Source: Maritalea sp049801075 | GTDB taxonomy: Bacteria > Pseudomonadota > Alphaproteobacteria > Rhizobiales > Devosiaceae | Assembly (NCBI RefSeq): GCF_049801075.1 | Contig: NZ_JBNAGG010000005.1 | Span: forward strand, 1 to 64,000 | Length of the DNA: 64,000 bases | Direction: 5' to 3' | Shown here: positions 10,107 to 18,282 of the stretch, piece after piece | How the letters are laid out: every line of letters starts with the position of its first letter | Numbering within the stretch: position 1 is the stretch's first letter | Notes under the pieces: generated by a model | Told to the model about the DNA's origin: nothing | The model's input: the letters and a program-made list of their open reading frames with translations, nothing else | Database searches by the model: none | Program-made: the position numbers and the translations under genes

Positions 10107-12365
10107 TTGTCTCAGCAACTGGCCAAATCGATAGATGCGGGTGCAGCGTCGAACAAACCATCGTCCGTGGCGGTGGGTGAGCTAGATTTGCGCAAAGAGA
10201 AATGGACAGGGACGCAAAATCCCTCCACTTCTAACACCGTCGCCATTGCTGGTTTCTTTTTCCCGATTGCTGTTTGCAAAATTGCCAAAACCTGGCTTGG
10301 GCCCAATGCGCCTTTAGAAAGCGAAATTCTAGCGCGGTTTGGTGCCTATCCAGCACAGGAAACTTTAAAGAGTTTGGCAAATGAGGTGCAGGCTGAACTC
10401 GGCTTTCACCGAGACCGTCCGCAGCAATTGCTACGTCAAACGTTCCCACTATTGGCTGAACTGAATGACAATAAAGCACTCATCATATTAAGTGCTGAAC
10501 ATGACCACTTTAATGTGCTGGGAGAAAAAGGGCGGCAAAAGATAAGCGCCGAGCAGCTCGTGCCAAACCTCACGGGCAATTGGTTGCGCGTGCACCAAAC
10601 CATCGCATCTGATCAAAACACAAATGGTGGCAGCGATCAGGCAAAATCGGTGCCGCAAGAAACCGCACTGTGGCCAGCCTTAAAGCGTTTGATGGCGATG
10701 GCGACACAGAATTACCGTGCATTTTTTGTACGGTTGCTTACAGCGGCATTTTTATCAAACCTTCTGCTTGTTGTGCTGCCCTTATTTATCACCATCGTTT
10801 ATGACCGCGTGGTGCCGCACGGGGCGTTTGAAACATTGACGGCGCTGACCCTCGGTGTGGTGCTCGCGCTCATGATTGACGTCGGCCTGCGCGCAGCTAG
10901 AGTGAATATGCAGGAGGCAATTGGCGTCAAGCTCGGCCTTAATTTGCAATCGGCTCTCTATCGAAAGTTGGTAAGCGTACCTTTGGCAACGGGCCAACAA
11001 TTTGCGAAGGGCTTCACTTCCACAATTAATGAGATGGACCATGCATCATTGCTGGTACCAACCCTAGTTACTGGGCTATTGGCGGACCTGCCCTTTGTCA
11101 TCTTAATGCTGGCATTGGTTTATGCACTCACTGGCATCGTCGTTCTGGTGCCCATATGCGGCATTTTGATCATTGGTGCCGCAGTGGCTTGGGGAAGTTT
11201 CAACACGCAAAAGAATGCACGCGCGACACATGATGCGCGTATCGAGGTGCAAGATCAAGCCATAGAAACCTGCGCCACTTTAGCAACCGCAAAAGCGACG
11301 AGAACCGAGCATTTATTGCTCGATAAATGGGAACGCCGCACGGATAATAGCGCCTATCTAAATCACAAAACACGCCAAGCCAGTGCGTTTTCTACGCAGC
11401 TAATGCTCAACATCACTCAATTGACAATCGTCATGACCATTGTGGTTGGTGCGATTGAAGTCAATGCTGGTATGATGACATTGGGCAACCTCGCGGCCGC
11501 CACCTTGCTCGTGGGTCGCATTATCTCTCCCATCAGCCAATTGATCATGCAATTGGGCCAAATTGGCAATTTGAAAAGTGGCATCACCAAGGCCATGGCT
11601 TTATTGGAACTGCAGGAAGAAACTGGCGGTGACAGCGCACATTCTAGTGCGCGTATTGAGGGCAATATTGCCTTGCGTCATGTGCAATTTTGCTATCCCG
11701 GAGCCGCCGATCCGAGTTTAAAAAACATTAGCCTGGATATTCGGGCCGGTGAACGCATTGGTGTGATCGGGCGCAATGGGGGCGGCAAATCCACTTTGCT
11801 CAAACTTATTCCTCGCCTCTACGCACCGACCCAAGGGCAACTCATGTTTGATGGTTATGATGCGCGTCAAATATCGCCATTTTTGTTGCGTCAATCCATT
11901 GGGTATATGAGCCAAGATACAGTGTTGGTGAACGATAGCGTTCGCGCAAATATCGTGAACGGCGTGGACAATATTGCCCATGATTGGATGGCTAAAGTTT
12001 CCAACATTTCTGGAGTTAGTGACATCGTACAGCGTCATCCACAAGGGTTTAACCTTACGGTCGGTCCGCGTGGTGAGCATTTGTCTGGTGGGGAACGGCA
12101 AGCGGTTGGCTTAGCGCGCACTTTGGCTGCCAATCCGAAGATATTGTTGCTAGACGAGCCAACTTCGGCCATGGACAACACCACCGAAGCCGCATTGATA
12201 CAAAAGCTGCCCGAAATCTTGCAGGATCGCACCTTGATTTTAGCCACTCATCGGATGCAACTTTTGCGTTTGGTCGATCGGATCATTTGGATCGAAAACG
12301 GCACCATCATGGCAGATGGTCCCCGCGATCAAGTGCTGCAAAAGCTGCAGTCAAAGGCGAGTTAG
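10107..12365 (+). CDS. type I secretion ABC permease/ATPase (LapB/PrtD-like)
   Basis: 752 residues. The N-terminal 190 residues may be a degenerate C39-like domain, as in LapB-type exporters. A six-helix ABC membrane domain (about 205-490) and a nucleotide-binding domain follow. Visible motifs are Walker A GRNGGGKST (about 555-563), signature LSGGERQ (about 657), Walker B ILLLDEPTSA (about 680) and the switch histidine in ATHR. It should energise export of the RTX protein. The start is uncertain: TTG at 10107 has no clear Shine-Dalgarno sequence, and an in-frame GTG lies about 60 bp on. The next gene follows after 9 bp, so it probably heads an operon with the MotB-like, MotA-like and PilZ-like genes. 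Confidence 0.93.
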   Translation: MSQQLAKSIDAGAASNKPSSVAVGELDLRKEKWTGTQNPSTSNTVAIAGFFFPIAVCKIAKTWLGPNAPLESEILARFGAYPAQETLKSLANEVQAELGFHRDRPQQLLRQTFPLLAELNDNKALIILSAEHDHFNVLGEKGRQKISAEQLVPNLTGNWLRVHQTIASDQNTNGGSDQAKSVPQETALWPALKRLMAMATQNYRAFFVRLLTAAFLSNLLLVVLPLFITIVYDRVVPHGAFETLTALTLGVVLALMIDVGLRAARVNMQEAIGVKLGLNLQSALYRKLVSVPLATGQQFAKGFTSTINEMDHASLLVPTLVTGLLADLPFVILMLALVYALTGIVVLVPICGILIIGAAVAWGSFNTQKNARATHDARIEVQDQAIETCATLATAKATRTEHLLLDKWERRTDNSAYLNHKTRQASAFSTQLMLNITQLTIVMTIVVGAIEVNAGMMTLGNLAAATLLVGRIISPISQLIMQLGQIGNLKSGITKAMALLELQEETGGDSAHSSARIEGNIALRHVQFCYPGAADPSLKNISLDIRAGERIGVIGRNGGGKSTLLKLIPRLYAPTQGQLMFDGYDARQISPFLLRQSIGYMSQDTVLVNDSVRANIVNGVDNIAHDWMAKVSNISGVSDIVQRHPQGFNLTVGPRGEHLSGGERQAVGLARTLAANPKILLLDEPTSAMDNTTEAALIQKLPEILQDRTLILATHRMQLLRLVDRIIWIENGTIMADGPRDQVLQKLQSKAS

Positions 12366-12374
12366 GAGAACATC

Positions 12375-13139
12375 ATGGCGCGCCGACTTGAAGAAGAAGA
12401 CAATCACTGGCCCGGCTTTGTGGATGCGCTCTCCACCATCGTAATGGTGGTGACTTTTTTGCTTATTATTCTCGGCATTGTCATTTTTGCTATCTCTCAG
12501 CAGATTGCAACAACTGTCATAACCGCCGACGTCTCAGGTAAACCGCCAACCGAAAAAGTTGAAAACGACATTCTTGAAGCCGACACGCCGCAAGTTGCTG
12601 AGGTGAAACCCGAAGCGGACCCCGTTGAAAAACAACCCACTCCCGCACAAAGCGAAGTGGGCGTGATAGAACCTCAGCAAAGTGACACTCTCACCCAGTC
12701 AGAAGCAATTGATTCTGACAATGAACTGCAAATTCAGTCGCGCCGCATCATCGAAGAAAAGAAAATTGTGGTGGCAACCGAGGAGGAGAACTCCAAGCAG
12801 ACACCTGACGAGGTTGTTGTTGAAAGCGCAGCGCAAATTCTCACTGTGTTGTTTAAAGGCAAAGGTCTGGAAGTAACCGACGAAGCAGGAGCTGAGATTC
12901 AAACCTTTTTGGATGAGAACCGTGAGCAGCTACGCGGCGCGAAACTCACCGCTTGGGGCTTTTACGATCCAGCAAGCACGGCCCAATCTCAAGCAAAGCG
13001 CAAGGCGTATTTCCGCGTTCTTTCTGTGCGCAATGTCTTGATCAATTCTGGCTTCGAAGGCGAGAGCCTCACAATAAATGTACGCCCCGCAACGCGCGAT
13101 GAAGAAATCGATCAGGTGCGCGTTTTCGTGGGTGAATAA
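12375..13139 (+). CDS. MotB/OmpA-like membrane protein of T1SS locus
   Basis: 254 residues. One N-terminal membrane helix (about 18-44) starts with FVDAL, placing an Asp at the cytoplasmic edge of the helix as in MotB/ExbD/TolR-type proton-channel partners. An acidic Pro/Glu/Gln-rich linker (about 50-150) precedes a C-terminal domain of about 100 residues. That domain has an OmpA-like pattern (FLDENREQLRGAKLTAWG, then VRNVLINSG and a final beta strand), although the usual peptidoglycan-binding residues are not clear. RBS TAGGAGA precedes the ATG. It sits 9 bp behind the T1SS ATPase and before a MotA/TolQ-like gene, so the pair is probably a proton-driven unit. Its link to RTX export is inference. 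Confidence 0.8.
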   Translation: MARRLEEEDNHWPGFVDALSTIVMVVTFLLIILGIVIFAISQQIATTVITADVSGKPPTEKVENDILEADTPQVAEVKPEADPVEKQPTPAQSEVGVIEPQQSDTLTQSEAIDSDNELQIQSRRIIEEKKIVVATEEENSKQTPDEVVVESAAQILTVLFKGKGLEVTDEAGAEIQTFLDENREQLRGAKLTAWGFYDPASTAQSQAKRKAYFRVLSVRNVLINSGFEGESLTINVRPATRDEEIDQVRVFVGE

Positions 13140-13251
13140 TTCTTAAAACTGAATGTCATAAATAGACTGATTAGTTGCAGCTTTTATTAACTAAATCTGC
13201 ATTTATCCCTGTCAGCCTTAGACCAAGTTTTGCGTATCTAGGTATTTTCGA

Positions 13252-14637
13252 ATGATCAAGACCATTCACACCCCGCTAATCCGCATGTCCGTCGTGTTCG
13301 GCGTATTGATGCTGTTGTCGCTTTGGCAGTATGAATTCATCATTTCTGCGACTTCTGCCAATGTGATGCTCAATGTCACGATTTTTGCGACATTTTTCTT
13401 TGGGGTTGCACTAACCTATCGCAATATTCTACGCCTTAAGAACGAGCAGCTTGCCTATCTGGCAATGCGCGAGCATTACGATGATTGCATGATTGAAAAA
13501 CGCGGCAATGTTTTAGATCCATTGTGGCGTCATTATCGGTGCAAAGAATTGGCGGCTGTTTACCAAAAGCCGGAAGTGCTTGGCCCGACCTATCAGCTCA
13601 TCACCGAAGAGTTGATGAAGAATAAGGACATTAACCTCTCGCCTGCCACCATGCAGACCTTGTTGGATGCAATTGATGCGCGGTTGGCCGACCGCAAATC
13701 ATTGACCCAATATGTTGCAGGCATTTTGGTTTTGCTTGGTTTGATCGGCACCTTCTTGGGCCTCATGGTGACATTGGCTTCTGTTGGTGAAATCTTGGCG
13801 GCTATTGATCTAACCGGTGGCGATCCTTCGGCTGCCATTCAAAATCTGATGAAAAAACTTCAAGTGCCGCTCCAAGGTATGGCAACGGGCTTTAGCTCAT
13901 CATTGTTTGGTTTGGTGACATCGTTGGTTCTGGGGCTTATGGTGCGTTTTAGCTCAATGGCCTTTTCTGAATTTGTGCAGGATATTGAAGGTTGGATGTC
14001 CACTATTGTGGAGATCGATGCGGAGAGCAAAGTGACCGCTGGCACGCCTGCTGCACAGGCAATGATTGAAGAAAAACGGCTCAGCTTGATTATGCGCACT
14101 GCCCGCCTTAGCGCGGCCTCCAATACACGCATCAACGAGAAGCTGTCGCGCCTGACCGACGCTATTGAAGATTTGACATTGGATACGCGCGAGCAGCGCC
14201 AAGCCCTCAACGCCTTGGTCAGCGTGCAAAAGCAGACGAATGAATCTCATCGCCTTCTGCACGGCGCAATGCATAAAACGATCGATGCGGTTCACTTTAT
14301 TTCCGCCAATCAGAATATGAAAAATGAATTGGTGGACACAGCCAACAGCTTGTCTCGGCAACTTGAATTGCGGGATGAAGCCGTAACTGATCAGCTTAGA
14401 AGCATTGACTTGCAAATCGCCAATCTCAACCGCAATCATGAGCAGGTTTTAAAGGTTGAACATGAGATCGATGCGCTGGATCCATATGCCTTGCTAAAAG
14501 AAATTAAAGCCAGCCTATCTGAAGGTGACATGCAGGGCGTTCGGCATCACATGGCCGAGCATGAAGCGCCCACACCTCAAAAAGAAGATGTTAGCGATGC
14601 ACAACAGCACTCTTCTGCCACAAATGCTGCGCGTTAG
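13252..14637 (+). CDS. MotA/TolQ/ExbB-like proton channel protein
   Basis: 461 residues. Four predicted membrane helices lie at about 11-30, 36-56, 153-175 and 209-232. The third carries LGLIGTFLGLM and the fourth GMATGFSSSLFGLVTSL, the signature helices of the MotA/TolQ/ExbB family. A long charged helical, probably coiled-coil tail (about 280-420) follows, as in larger MotA-like proteins. It should form an inner-membrane channel with the MotB-like protein upstream. It lies 112 bp behind that gene with only a weak RBS, and 6 bp before the PilZ-like gene. No flagellar genes are nearby, so a flagellar motor role is unlikely. Confidence 0.82.
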   Translation: MIKTIHTPLIRMSVVFGVLMLLSLWQYEFIISATSANVMLNVTIFATFFFGVALTYRNILRLKNEQLAYLAMREHYDDCMIEKRGNVLDPLWRHYRCKELAAVYQKPEVLGPTYQLITEELMKNKDINLSPATMQTLLDAIDARLADRKSLTQYVAGILVLLGLIGTFLGLMVTLASVGEILAAIDLTGGDPSAAIQNLMKKLQVPLQGMATGFSSSLFGLVTSLVLGLMVRFSSMAFSEFVQDIEGWMSTIVEIDAESKVTAGTPAAQAMIEEKRLSLIMRTARLSAASNTRINEKLSRLTDAIEDLTLDTREQRQALNALVSVQKQTNESHRLLHGAMHKTIDAVHFISANQNMKNELVDTANSLSRQLELRDEAVTDQLRSIDLQIANLNRNHEQVLKVEHEIDALDPYALLKEIKASLSEGDMQGVRHHMAEHEAPTPQKEDVSDAQQHSSATNAAR

Positions 14638-14643
14638 GAGGAC

Positions 14644-15057
14644 ATGATGCACAACCCTCAAGGTCAAGACATGCAACCTAAGCCTGTCAACGAAATAGTC
14701 GCAAAGCAATCCGAAACGTTGCGCCGCCGGATCGATAAAGATCAGGAAAAGAATGCACACAAACGCAAGTTTCAGCGGCACCCAACATTTGCGGTCTCCA
14801 CGCTCATGCTCTTGGACAATTCTCACATCTTTGATGGTGTGATAACTGAGGTGTCCTCCGGCGGTGTGAAATTCCGCCCTGCATCCTCGTTCTTGCAAGA
14901 GAGAAATGGAGAGCGCGTGGCCGTCAAGATTGATGAGATCCAATCAACTGGCGTTATTCGTGCGTCACGCGCAGACGGATATGGCATCCAACTCCTTGAG
15001 AAATTTTCAAATGAGGAGATGGATCATATTCTGCAAAACTATGGTGTGAAGGATTAA
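14644..15057 (+). CDS. PilZ-like c-di-GMP-binding protein
   Basis: 137 residues. After a charged N-terminus comes KRKFQRHP, then ITEVSSGGVKF about 25 residues later. This resembles the PilZ RxxxR...(D/N)xSxxG c-di-GMP motif, but with Lys/Arg changes and Glu in place of Asp/Asn. The rest has the alternating strands of a small beta barrel. An AGGAGG RBS overlaps the stop of the MotA-like gene, so ATG 14647 is as likely a start as 14644. As last gene of the T1SS/MotB/MotA operon it could tie c-di-GMP level to secretion or motor activity; that is inference. Confidence 0.72.
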   Translation: MMHNPQGQDMQPKPVNEIVAKQSETLRRRIDKDQEKNAHKRKFQRHPTFAVSTLMLLDNSHIFDGVITEVSSGGVKFRPASSFLQERNGERVAVKIDEIQSTGVIRASRADGYGIQLLEKFSNEEMDHILQNYGVKD

Positions 15058-15121
15058 TCACATTTAGGGCGTGGCCAAAACGGGATTAGCCTCAGAAAAC
15101 CACACAGAGATGTCAGGCCTA

Positions 15122-16186
15122 TTAAGAGTGGGCGCTCACTACATTCGCTAGACGCAACACGCGCTGTGTCGCCTCTTCTTCCAAATTGCTATAATTGGCA
15201 TAAGACGAATTTTTGTCGGGCGTTGGCAAGCGCAGTGTTTCGCAACGCAGGGCCTCGACTTGACTGTAAATCGAGAATGGCATTTCCGTTCCGCGGCATA
15301 TCATTGCAAGCAAGTCACCACTTACGCTTAGCAAGCTATGATAGACCTTTGTTTCGGAAAGCTGTGATTTTTGCGCAAGCAGATACGCAATGCATTTTGG
15401 ACGGCGCTCCTGCACCAAGCGTATAATTGCTTCTTCAAAGGACATGCGGCCCTGTTCGATATCGGCATAGATCGACTTCGCATCAATCCGAAGCTTCACA
15501 TGATTGATCTTTTGGTTGCTCGCCATTTCCTTAGACTTGGCAACAAGCGCACTAAATTTTCCATCTTGGCCTTTGAGCATGTTTTCCAAACTGGCTTTTC
15601 CAGTTTCATCCAACTGACTCATGATTTCGTCAGCGACGGACTCATCAATATCATCCCGACTAATCAGAGATTTCAGAAGCGTCTCATCCCGTGCGGATTG
15701 TTTCGACAAGCTGGCAAATCCGTCGGTTGAAATCTTGGCAGAAGTGTTTGCTGCCACCGTGCGTAAAACTTCTACTTCATTATGGCTGATCAGTTGATCG
15801 GTGACTTTTTCCGACAAGTTCTCTCGACGCCCAACAGCTATGCGGTGTTCTTTGCTTTTTCGTGCGGTGATGTTCAACAGATCTTCGTCGGTTAGAACAG
15901 TTGAGAATTCCAAAATTGGCTTCGCGATCTGGATGTCTTCTTCGGCCAAATCTCGCGTCAGATTATGCGGCGCATTCGGTGTATGCGCCATTTGCGATGC
16001 AAGTTGCGCTTTGCGATCGGGCGCCATACTCACCAATAATTGACACAAAATGTCGCCAAACTGGTCTGCACTTTTTTCAAGATTTCCTTGTCGTTCTGCC
16101 TCAAAAAATAAGTTGGCAACTTCGTAAGCGACTGCTCTTCGCTCTTCGCTGGTTAAACCAGATTTAACTTTATTCAATAACGACAT
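15122..16186 (-). CDS. DUF2336 domain-containing protein
   Basis: 354 residues, all helical by composition, with no signal peptide or membrane helix. The pattern (LSEKVTDQLISHNEVEVLRTVAANTSAKIS, then a second repeat-like block around DIDESVADEIMSQL) matches the alphaproteobacterial DUF2336 family, which looks like HEAT-type helical repeats and has no settled function. It ends about 65 bp from the PilZ-like gene, facing it. It starts next to the left boundary of the genomic island, so it is core rather than island DNA. Confidence 0.8.
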   Translation of the reverse strand: MSLLNKVKSGLTSEERRAVAYEVANLFFEAERQGNLEKSADQFGDILCQLLVSMAPDRKAQLASQMAHTPNAPHNLTRDLAEEDIQIAKPILEFSTVLTDEDLLNITARKSKEHRIAVGRRENLSEKVTDQLISHNEVEVLRTVAANTSAKISTDGFASLSKQSARDETLLKSLISRDDIDESVADEIMSQLDETGKASLENMLKGQDGKFSALVAKSKEMASNQKINHVKLRIDAKSIYADIEQGRMSFEEAIIRLVQERRPKCIAYLLAQKSQLSETKVYHSLLSVSGDLLAMICRGTEMPFSIYSQVEALRCETLRLPTPDKNSSYANYSNLEEEATQRVLRLANVVSAHS

Positions 16187-16261
16187 ACATCTGAAACCTT
16201 AAGTTGTCTCTGTGCAGATGCTAACGAAGAACTGTTAAGAAGATATTTCACAATATATTGA

Positions 16262-16462
16262 AGTGACAGCACATTTTCGCATTTCGTCAATGATGCAGCT
16301 GAAATCAAAGTCGGCAAATGGCTGCACATCCCAAATGATAATTCAGTGTACCTTCGCAACGTTGCACTTCCGAAGCGAACCTTTAAACATCACGATAGCG
16401 AATTGGAATTTAAGTTAGCCAACGAATTTGCTGTGCTTCGCAAAATGCTGAAAGAGCTGTAG
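16262..16462 (+). pseudogene. C-terminal remnant of an unrecognised gene
   Basis: An open stretch of 66 codons ending in TAG at 16460-16462 has protein-like composition (VGKWLHIPND, then YLRNVALPK and ANEFAVLRKMLKEL). It is preceded by an in-frame TGA (16259-16261) and has no ATG, GTG or TTG start. A neighbouring frame just upstream reads EDISQYIEV, so a frameshift of a longer gene is possible. It ends 50 bp left of the island attachment core, in DNA that lay beside the tRNA-Ser before integration. I do not recognise the family. Confidence 0.35.
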
Positions 16463-16512
16463 TTGAACGCAATCAGCACTTCTTACAAATGGACTTAATC
16501 TGAGAAAGTGAA

Positions 16513-16526
16513 TGGCGGAGAGAGAG
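16513..16526. repeat. attachment site copy (left end of tRNA-Ser island)
   Basis: TGGCGGAGAGAGAG is identical to 53639-53652, the reverse complement of the last 14 nt of tRNA-Ser including CCA. Its position just outside an integrase gene, in the same orientation as the tRNA copy, fits the duplicated core site left by tRNA-targeted integration. Confidence 0.82.
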
Positions 16527-16658
16527 TCTGTATTTTAAGGTGTAAATATCAATCAAAATCGGTCAAAATCGATCCGACTTATATCTTTATATTCAACACC
16601 TTATTGATTTCTTCTATCAAAATATGTCAAAATTAAAATCAGTAAATCAAACCTAGGC

Positions 16659-16690
16659 TGGTGGGCTAGATGGTGGGCTGAAATGACATT
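16659..16690 (+). repeat. paired TGGTGGGCT motif at left island end
   Basis: Two copies of TGGTGGGCT (16659-16667 and 16671-16679), 12 bp apart start to start, run into the integrase start codon (16683). The whole 32-bp block matches 53564-53595 at 26 positions in the same orientation. It is likely an arm-type binding site of the integrase, or a copied piece of an integrase upstream region. Confidence 0.6.
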
Positions 16691-17894
16691 GACAGATACT
16701 AAACTAAAGAAGATTTCACCAAAATCTAAGCCGGTCGCGGACGTTCATGTTCAAGGCCTATATTTTTATCCTTCTGCTACAAAGGTTGGTAATGGGAAAT
16801 GGCTTTTTCGTTACACTTCCCCACTCACGCGAAAGCGACGCGAAATGGGTCTGGGAACGTTTCCTGAAAAAAGCCTCAAAGTTGCAAGGCGAGAAGCATT
16901 TGAGCACCGCATTGCTGTGGAGGACGGGCTAGACCCTTTGCGTGAAAAGGAACTCGCCGAAGCCAACGCTCGTGCTGAACACGATATTCCCGATTTTGCT
17001 AGTATTGCCCGCAAGGTTTATCGAGAAATTTCGCCCTCTTTTAAGAATCCAAAGCATTCTGCCCAGTGGATAAACACCATAGAAAAGTTTGTTGTCCCTC
17101 AGATTGGCTCGATCAAAGTCAATGATCTTCGTCCAGTGGATTTTGCCGATTGTTTGAGGCCCATTTGGCTGACCAAGCCAGAGACCGCCTCTCGCGTTAA
17201 ACAACGTTGCGACAGGATCATGAAATGGTGCGCTGCCCATGGCTACATTTTAGCAAGTCCTGTCAGCGTTGTAGATGACCTTTTACCTCGTCAGCCAAGC
17301 AAGAGAGAACGTGTTGTTCATCATCCAGCGCTCCCTTGGCGTGAGGTCCCAGGCTTTGTTGTAAACTTCCTGACTGAAGGGCACCTTAGCTCTACGCAAA
17401 TCCTTCTCAAACTGCTGCTGTTAACGGCAACACGCTCAGGTGAAGTTCGGGGAATGAACTGGTCAGAAGTTGATTTCGACAATTCAGTTTGGATTATCCC
17501 CGCAGATCGGATGAAAGCGAGCGCTGCACATAGAATTCCACTTGCGAAACAGGTTGTCGAAATTCTTCACGAAATACACTGTCACAGAGATATCGATACA
17601 GACTTGGTTGTTCCTTCGTCTCGAAATAGCCCACTTAGCGATATGGCATTCACCAAGTTTTTGCGAGAGCAGAATATACCGAGCGACATGATTGACAGAC
17701 ATGCCACCGCACACGGTTTCCGCTCCTCTTTTCGCGATTGGGCATCAGAGAATGGCTTCCAGCGCGATCTTGCTGAACGTGCCCTCGCCCACACAATTAA
17801 GAGCAGCACCGAGGCCGCATATCACCGCACTGATTTACTCGAACAGCGCAGAGCAATGATGCAGCATTGGGCTGATTTTTGTTTGGGGAATTAG
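16683..17894 (+). CDS. tyrosine recombinase, P4-type island integrase
   Basis: 403 residues. An N-terminal arm-binding domain of the DUF4102 type (GLYFYPSATKVGNGKWLFRY, LGTFPEKSLKVAR) leads into a SAM-like core domain and a C-terminal catalytic domain. Catalytic residues are visible: Arg in TRSGEVRGM (about 250), the HGFRSSFRDW box (about 343), His in LAHTIK (about 369) and the nucleophile Tyr in AAYHRTDL (about 379), so it looks active. It reads into the island from the left attachment copy. It lies at the end away from the tRNA, whereas integrases of this family more often sit beside the tRNA. Confidence 0.95.
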   Translation: MTLTDTKLKKISPKSKPVADVHVQGLYFYPSATKVGNGKWLFRYTSPLTRKRREMGLGTFPEKSLKVARREAFEHRIAVEDGLDPLREKELAEANARAEHDIPDFASIARKVYREISPSFKNPKHSAQWINTIEKFVVPQIGSIKVNDLRPVDFADCLRPIWLTKPETASRVKQRCDRIMKWCAAHGYILASPVSVVDDLLPRQPSKRERVVHHPALPWREVPGFVVNFLTEGHLSSTQILLKLLLLTATRSGEVRGMNWSEVDFDNSVWIIPADRMKASAAHRIPLAKQVVEILHEIHCHRDIDTDLVVPSSRNSPLSDMAFTKFLREQNIPSDMIDRHATAHGFRSSFRDWASENGFQRDLAERALAHTIKSSTEAAYHRTDLLEQRRAMMQHWADFCLGN

Positions 17895-17910
17895 TTTCAC
17901 ATTTTCAATT

Positions 17911-18282
17911 TTGTCTTCAATTATAAGAACAACTTCCGGCCAGATTTGTTATAATGACAATAATGCGGAAGCGTTATTTTGCTTTGCACTGAAATCCTCC
18001 AGGGAAAAATTCCCAAAAGCAGAAATTGGGATCACTTGCATTGCTTCCTCAAAGCAGACCTTCGACGAATGCCTTGCCCGGATTTGTTTTAAAGGCGGCT
18101 TTGCGGACAAAGCGACCAAGCCCAAATGTGAGGCATGCGGTCGCCTGATTGATCATGCGCCTGAAGATTTAAATTCGAAAAGCGGATATTGGACGAAAGC
18201 AATGTACCCGTTTTCGGTAGACCGCTGCGAGCAAACATCGAGTATTCAGGAACATACTGAGTGTTCTCATTGGAGCCACTAA
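17911..18282 (+). CDS. hypothetical protein behind integrase
   Basis: 123 residues if the TTG at 17911 is used; it starts 16 bp after the integrase stop. It contains a likely metal-binding or disulphide CEACGRLID motif and further Cys/His residues towards the C-terminus. I see no membrane helix or signal peptide and do not recognise a family. Composition is protein-like and no better frame overlaps it. It ends 4 bp into the oppositely oriented regulator gene. It may be a small island protein or a remnant. Confidence 0.45.
   Translation: MSSIIRTTSGQICYNDNNAEALFCFALKSSREKFPKAEIGITCIASSKQTFDECLARICFKGGFADKATKPKCEACGRLIDHAPEDLNSKSGYWTKAMYPFSVDRCEQTSSIQEHTECSHWSH

Noticed and set aside
12375..14637. 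MotB-like plus MotA-like pair as a Zorya defence system (ZorAB).
   Set aside because: No ZorC, ZorD or ZorE partner is near; the pair is joined to a T1SS ATPase and a PilZ-like gene instead.
12375..14637. Flagellar stator genes.
   Set aside because: No flagellar genes in the window, and the MotA-like protein has a long coiled-coil tail and a different front.
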